Under the pieces are notes generated by a model. The model did no database searches. It saw only the letters and a program-made list of their open reading frames with translations, and was not told where the DNA came from. Position numbers and translations under genes: made by a program. From a virus: 50,729 bases of DNA. Each line of letters opens with the position of its first letter. Within the stretch, counting starts at the first letter, position 1. Where the stretch lies: positions 1-50,729 of the IMG/VR virus record IMGVR_UViG_3300008050_000059; one strand, written 5' to 3'. This document shows, piece by piece, positions 50,625 through 50,729 of the stretch.

Positions 50625-50645
50625 TTTAATCTTTTCCTTTTTATA

Positions 50646-50729
50646 CTAAATTAGATGCCAGTTTATACCGTCCGAATGTACTGTTAGTGATTCGTACAAT
50701 GATGTGACGCTCTTTGTAGCATCTCCATC
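50646..50729 (-). CDS. C-terminal end of a fibre/decoration-type protein (partial)
   Basis: The last 27 codons of a gene that enters from the right edge and stops with TAG at 50646-50648. The tail (ESLTVHSDGINWHLI) resembles the end of the decoration-like protein at 46726-47184 (DLVSDGTVWLV) and of phage fibres in general. The start lies outside the window, so the family cannot be named. Confidence 0.5.
   Translation of the reverse strand, partial: DGDATKSVTSLYESLTVHSDGINWHLI

Larger units (their letters stand above)
50265..50645 (-). other. Gene-poor gap with decayed coding remnant
   Basis: No intact gene is seen in this 381-nt stretch. It holds, in transcription order, a decayed fibre-like fragment (about 50517-50624), a weak hairpin at 50388-50412, and an ACTATTTAT element at 50300-50308 before the scaffold gene. 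Confidence 0.6.

Noticed and set aside
1-50729. tRNA genes, CRISPR arrays and insertion sequences
   Set aside because: I found no cloverleaf-like gap, no regularly spaced short repeats and no transposase gene. Gaps are short and explained by promoters and hairpins. A tRNA scan was not possible by eye on every base.

Overview
The window is a piece of a large tailed-phage genome of the T4-like (contractile-tail) type. Every gene lies on the minus strand, so transcription runs from high to low coordinates. The T4 type is indicated by a scaffold gene directly before a gp23-type major capsid gene, followed by neck, sheath, tube, tape-measure and baseplate genes, and by a gp32-like ssDNA-binding protein, a RecA/UvsX-like recombinase, a gp41/DnaB-like helicase and a 5' nuclease. 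The sheath proteins (about 1020 residues), the bacterial-type DnaE polymerase, the class II ribonucleotide reductase and many small conserved genes make it distant from T4 itself. It resembles marine 'far-T4' myophages; the host is not identifiable from the sequence. Genes are packed tightly, often with 1- to 14-nt overlaps (ATGA, TAATG), and several starts are TTG or GTG.

Right part (about 28,000-50,700), virion genes in transcription order: end of a fibre/decoration-type gene and a decayed remnant, scaffold, major capsid protein, a decoration-like protein, a basic H1-tail-like protein, neck proteins, tail sheath B, tail tube, tail sheath A, a baseplate assembly protein, a small helical protein, tape measure, a tail/baseplate protein, a gp53/LysM-like wedge protein and a very large baseplate protein. 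Several units are separated by hairpin terminators followed by a nine-base motif, ACTAYTTAY, which I propose as the late promoter element.

Left part (about 600-28,000), replication and metabolism: a family A polymerase lacking its exonuclease domain, a divergent FtsZ/tubulin-like protein, ssDNA-binding protein, a small membrane protein, an Hc1 histone-like protein, recombinase, dCMP-deaminase-like protein, 5' nuclease, helicase, class II ribonucleotide reductase, GroES-like protein, amidase endolysin, a secreted metzincin protease, a nucleotidyltransferase-like protein, DnaE, two ClpP-like proteases, a J-domain protein, dUTPase, a putative restriction/methylation pair, a Dam-type methylase, a thioredoxin-like protein, an IMPDH/GMP reductase-family enzyme and a sigma region-4 protein. 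This half carries near-perfect sigma-70 promoters (TTGACA-17-TATAAT type), always on the minus strand, several inside coding sequence.

Together the left genes would supply dNTPs (reductase, deaminase, dUTPase, purine enzyme), copy and recombine DNA, mark or cut DNA, and switch transcription to the late virion block. The most unusual items are the tubulin-like protein with degraded GTP-binding and catalytic loops, the pairing of two DNA polymerases, the duplicated tail sheath, the metzincin lipoprotein and the candidate late promoter.
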